From NCBI GenBank assembly GCA_946480705.1, contig CAMLLF010000110.1:1-9161 (forward strand): 9,161 bases of DNA. The letters are read 5' to 3'. The notes under the pieces are model-generated. The model was not told the origin of the DNA. It ran no database searches and saw only the letters and a program-made list of their open reading frames with translations. A program made the translations under genes and the position numbers. The DNA is from an uncultured Lysobacteraceae bacterium. Lineage in GTDB: Bacteria > Pseudomonadota > Gammaproteobacteria > Xanthomonadales > Rhodanobacteraceae. Below, piece by piece: positions 6,219-9,161 of this stretch. Positions within the stretch are counted from its first letter, which is position 1; every line of letters starts with the position of its first letter.

Positions 6219-9137
6219 ATGACTGTCGTGAAATCACTGCGATGCGCCGCCCGGGCGGCGGCGATGTCGACCGGTCTGCTGCTCGCTGGCGTGCCGGTCA
6301 TCGGCATGGCCCAGGCCAACGTGCCGTTCGCCGAAAGTTTCGATGCGGCCACGACCGCGACGTTCCTGACCGCCGGCTATCGGCCGCTGCCGGGCGACGC
6401 GACCAAGCCCCTGTACTTCGCGACCGGCGGCGGCAGCAACATCACGATCACGCCGGAAGGACGGCTCAGCCTGACCAACGGGCGATTCACGATCGGCAAC
6501 ACCGACACGACCGTGACGACGACGTCGACCGTCTCGCCGCCGGGCATCTTCGACCTGAGCCAGCAGTACACCGTGTCGTTCTGCCTCGCGTCGGCGTCGG
6601 GCTCGGGCAACTTCCAGATCTATGTCAACAACAACACGACCGGTTCGGCGAACTCGCCGCTCGGCGGCGCCTCGCGCATCGCGAATCTCGCCGTGACGGG
6701 ACTCAGCGCCGGCACCGCGTATTCGGTCACCTCGACCGTCGGCACGCCGACGGCGTTCCTGCAGCTGCGCAGCGAGAGCGCCGCGCTCGTCGTCATCGAC
6801 AATCTGCGCATCGACTACGGCGCGAGCGGCAGCGCGACCTGCCCGCCGCCCGGCCAGGCGCAGCTCACGCTCGATCCGCCCGACGCGAGCTGGACGACGC
6901 CGGCCGGCGGCGCCGCGCGCGCCGTCGCGGTCACCGCCATCACGGCTGCGGGCAACCCGGATACCTTCGGTGTCGTGTCGAGCAATCCCGCGGCCGTCGA
7001 CGTGGCGGTGACGGCGAACGTCGCGACCCTGACGCCGCTCGCCGCCGGCACGTCGACGATCACGTTCACGAGCGGATCGGATCCGACCGTGCAGAAGACG
7101 ATCGCCGCGACCGTGCTTGCGCCGTCGACGACGGTCTACGACTTGAACGGCGTCGCCGAACCCGCGGCGCTCGCGAGCAACGTGCATGCCGACACGCGCC
7201 TGCGTCTGCAGTTCGACGCGGCGCCGGCGCTCGGCACGGCCGGCGCCGTGCGCATCGAGCGCGTCAGCGACGGCGCCATCATCGACACGATTCCGTTGGC
7301 CGGAGACACCGATGCGCTCGGTCATCCGGGCCAGGACCGCGTGCGCGTCATCAAGCGCGACGCGATCGCGGTCAGCGGCAATGCCGTGACCATCGCGCCG
7401 CACAGCCACGCGCTGGCCTACGACACCGAATACCGCGTGCTCGTCGACAACGGCGTGATCACCGGCGCCACGCTCAACGGCACGCCGTTCGACGGCATGG
7501 GACCGAATGCGGGCTGGCGCTTCACCACGCGCAGCGCGCCGGCCGCATCGGCGAACCTCGTCGTCGACGACGACGGTCCGGCCGATTTCCGCACCGTGCA
7601 GGGCGCGATCGATTTCGCGGTGCAGCAGTTCCCGGGCGACGATCCGGTGTCGGTGATGATCGGCAACGGCGACTATCGCGAACTGCTGTACCTGCGCGGC
7701 AAGAACAACCTGTCGCTCGTCGGCGAGACGCGCGACGGCGTCGTCGTGCAGTACCGCAATTCCGAGGCGATCAATGCCGGCACCGGCACGAGCCGCGCGC
7801 CCGGCCCCGGCGCGGCGAACGGCGGACGCAGCGTATTTCTGATCGAGAACGCCGATCTGCTGACGCTCGAAAATCTCACCGTGCGCAACACGACGCTGCG
7901 CTCGGCGTCGCCGAGCCAGGCCGAGACGCTGTACTTCAACGGCGACGGCACGCATCGCCTGATCGCGAAATACGCGCGCTTCCAGAGCGAACAGGACACG
8001 CTGCAGCTCAAGTCCTATGCCTGGATCTATCGCAGCCTCGTCGAAGGCAACGTCGACTTCATCTGGGGCGCCAACCGCGTCAGCCTGTTCGAGGAGAGCG
8101 AGATCCGCTCGGTCGGCGACACTTTCAATCCGAGCCAGGGCGGCTATGTGCTGCAGGCGCGCTCGGTCGCGGCCGACGACAAGGGCTTCGTCTTCCTCAA
8201 CAGCGCGCTGACGCACGGCACGGGTCCGGGACCGCTCGCTGGCGACGTGCCGCCGGGCACGACGTATCTCGCGCGCAGCGGCGGCAGCGCGGCGTATTTC
8301 GACAACGTCGTCTTCATCAACACCCGCATGGACGCGCACGTCGCGACCGTCGGCTGGGCCTCGGCCGGCATCAACGGCCAGCCCGCGCCGAATCCGGCCG
8401 TGCCGACCGCGACGAGCGGCTGGCGCGAATACGGCACGACCGATCTGTCGGGCACGCCGGTCAATCTGGCGTCGCGCATCGGCGGCTACCTGCTGCAGCC
8501 GGCCGAGGTCGCGGCGGAATTCTCCACGCGTGCACAAATATTTTCCGCCTACGGCGGCGGCATCGGCTGGGACCCGCTCGACGACGGCCCGGCCGACCGG
8601 CTGTTCGCAAACGGCTTCGAGGCGCAGGGCGGGCCGCTGCTGCCGCTGCTCGCCGAGAATTTCGAGGAGGCGACGGCCGGCGCCGGCAGCGGCGGCAGCA
8701 TCAGCAATTTCTGGTCGGCGGCCTACCGCGCGATTCCGGGACAGTCCGACACGCCGATGTATACGGCGACCGGCGGCGGCAGCGGACTGCTGGTCACGAA
8801 CGAGAAGACGCTGTCGATGACCGGCGCGCGCTTCACGATCGGCAACACGATTCCGGCGCAGCTCACGAGCGCGGCGGGCGCGCCGCCCGGCGCGTTCGAT
8901 CTGAGCCTGCCGTATACGATTTCGTTCTGCGTCGTGTCGCGTTCGGACAGCGGCTTCTTCTACGTCTACATCGACAACAACACGACGACGTCGGCGAACT
9001 CGCCGCTCGGCGCCGCGTCGCGTCTCGGCGAATTCCCGGTCGCCGACATGGTGCCCGGCACCGTGTACTCGGTGACCGGCAACGTCGGCACGGCGAGCGA
9101 CAGCGAGACGTACACGTCGTTCGGGCCGGACAGGTAG
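6219..9137 (+). CDS. Secreted multidomain pectinesterase with duplicated flanking domains
   Basis: A 972-residue exported protein. Start 6219 has GGGAG 5 nt upstream and a signal peptide (cleavage after AQA, residue 33). Domains in order: an uncharacterised beta-rich domain (36-200); a Big_2-like Ig domain (215-300); an SbsA/Big_5-like Ig domain (303-440); a CE8 pectinesterase beta-helix (446-785); a DRLFANGFE motif (793-801); a second, shorter copy of the first domain (811-972). CE8 enzymes demethylate pectin, releasing methanol and leaving pectate for lyases. The catalytic set is visible: GDYRE (484-488), Q568 in QAE, Q592-D593 in QDTL, nucleophile D613 in GNVDFIWG and R686 in YLARSGG. In the last motif the Trp of the usual LGRPW is missing, so a subgroup with a different sugar subsite is likely. 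Typical CE8 domains are about 300-340 residues, so roughly two thirds of this protein is accessory. The C-terminus departs from the domain pattern after residue 962 and stops close to the window end, so the true end is uncertain. Confidence 0.92.
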   Translation: MTVVKSLRCAARAAAMSTGLLLAGVPVIGMAQANVPFAESFDAATTATFLTAGYRPLPGDATKPLYFATGGGSNITITPEGRLSLTNGRFTIGNTDTTVTTTSTVSPPGIFDLSQQYTVSFCLASASGSGNFQIYVNNNTTGSANSPLGGASRIANLAVTGLSAGTAYSVTSTVGTPTAFLQLRSESAALVVIDNLRIDYGASGSATCPPPGQAQLTLDPPDASWTTPAGGAARAVAVTAITAAGNPDTFGVVSSNPAAVDVAVTANVATLTPLAAGTSTITFTSGSDPTVQKTIAATVLAPSTTVYDLNGVAEPAALASNVHADTRLRLQFDAAPALGTAGAVRIERVSDGAIIDTIPLAGDTDALGHPGQDRVRVIKRDAIAVSGNAVTIAPHSHALAYDTEYRVLVDNGVITGATLNGTPFDGMGPNAGWRFTTRSAPAASANLVVDDDGPADFRTVQGAIDFAVQQFPGDDPVSVMIGNGDYRELLYLRGKNNLSLVGETRDGVVVQYRNSEAINAGTGTSRAPGPGAANGGRSVFLIENADLLTLENLTVRNTTLRSASPSQAETLYFNGDGTHRLIAKYARFQSEQDTLQLKSYAWIYRSLVEGNVDFIWGANRVSLFEESEIRSVGDTFNPSQGGYVLQARSVAADDKGFVFLNSALTHGTGPGPLAGDVPPGTTYLARSGGSAAYFDNVVFINTRMDAHVATVGWASAGINGQPAPNPAVPTATSGWREYGTTDLSGTPVNLASRIGGYLLQPAEVAAEFSTRAQIFSAYGGGIGWDPLDDGPADRLFANGFEAQGGPLLPLLAENFEEATAGAGSGGSISNFWSAAYRAIPGQSDTPMYTATGGGSGLLVTNEKTLSMTGARFTIGNTIPAQLTSAAGAPPGAFDLSLPYTISFCVVSRSDSGFFYVYIDNNTTTSANSPLGAASRLGEFPVADMVPGTVYSVTGNVGTASDSETYTSFGPDR
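6324..6818 (+). repeat. N-terminal copy of the duplicated beta-rich domain (coding repeat)
   Basis: Residues 36-200 of the pectinesterase. Signature elements are ATGGGS (68-73), GRFTIGNT (88-95), FDLSQQYTVSFC (111-122), NNNTTGSANSPLGGASR (137-153) and the closing strands FLQLRSE (180-186) and VVIDNLRIDY (191-200). The alternating strand pattern and Asn/Thr-rich loop suggest a secreted beta-sandwich such as a carbohydrate-binding module; I recall similar segments in bacterial pectate lyases but cannot confirm it here. Confidence 0.7.
8595..8621 (+). other. Internal DRLFANGFE motif
   Basis: Encodes residues 793-801. Short segments of the form D-R-[IL]-F-x-[ND]-G-F-[ED] occur, as I recall, close to the C-termini of many exported proteins of Rhodanobacteraceae. 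Here it directly follows the end of the catalytic domain but is succeeded by about 170 further residues, so it appears to mark an ancestral C-terminus. Confidence 0.5.
8649..9134 (+). repeat. C-terminal, truncated copy of the duplicated beta-rich domain (coding repeat)
   Basis: Residues 811-972 repeat the N-terminal domain: ATGGGS (850-855), ARFTIGNT (870-877), FDLSLPYTISFC (893-904), DNNTTTSANSPLGAASR (919-935) and GTVYSVTGNVGT (947-958). One 22-base stretch is identical in DNA between the copies (6645-6666 and 8991-9012). The final strands (FLQLRSE...VVIDNLRIDY in copy 1) are absent, replaced by ETYTSFGPDR and a stop. Confidence 0.72.
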
Positions 9138-9161
9138 CCGGTGGTACGGACGAACGCATAG

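Noticed and set aside
6234..8537. 767-residue open frame antisense to the pectinesterase
   Set aside because: Codon-complement shadow of the pectinesterase, rich in Arg/Ala/Val/Asp, with no motif or plausible start.

Overview
This is a GC-rich chromosomal segment, most likely from a gammaproteobacterium of the Lysobacterales (Xanthomonadales), probably family Rhodanobacteraceae. The case rests on third-position GC bias throughout, on the gene families present, and on a DRLFANGFE-type motif in the large secreted protein. I recall that short motif from exported proteins of Dokdonella and Tahibacter relatives. The taxonomic call is inference. No tRNA, rRNA, CRISPR array, insertion sequence or phage gene is visible.

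Layout. (1) 107-1264 (+): exported serine beta-lactamase/esterase-fold protein. (2) 1373-2525 (-): a two-gene operon reading leftwards, made of a histidine-box membrane hydroxylase/desaturase followed by an SRPBCC (START-fold) protein. It is probably closed by a hairpin plus T-tract just after the last stop. (3) 2633-3634 (+): an AraC-family regulator divergent from that operon. The 107-bp spacer carries two ATTGACA boxes exactly 21 bp apart, the geometry of an AraC-type operator. (4) 3631-5726 (-): a translationally coupled pair (TGATG overlap), made of a GT39 protein O-mannosyltransferase and a membrane-anchored PA14-domain protein. The PA14 gene converges on the AraC gene and both stops lie inside one CTAG. 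(5) 5727-6218: a 492-bp gene-free region with inverted repeats and the likely promoter of the next gene. (6) 6219-9137 (+): a 972-residue secreted multidomain pectinesterase.

How the parts may work together. The AraC/hydroxylase/SRPBCC block looks like a small lipid-modifying module with its own regulator. The mannosyltransferase/PA14 pair looks like an envelope glycosylation unit, the PA14 domain probably supplying carbohydrate or partner recognition on the outer face of the inner membrane. The pectinesterase acts outside the cell on plant pectin.

The most unusual item is the pectinesterase. Its catalytic region is bracketed by two copies of an uncharacterised beta-rich domain. The second copy lies beyond a motif that normally sits near the protein C-terminus, and it stops early beside the window end. 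This may be a genuine tail duplication, a fusion with a neighbouring gene, or a contig-edge artefact.
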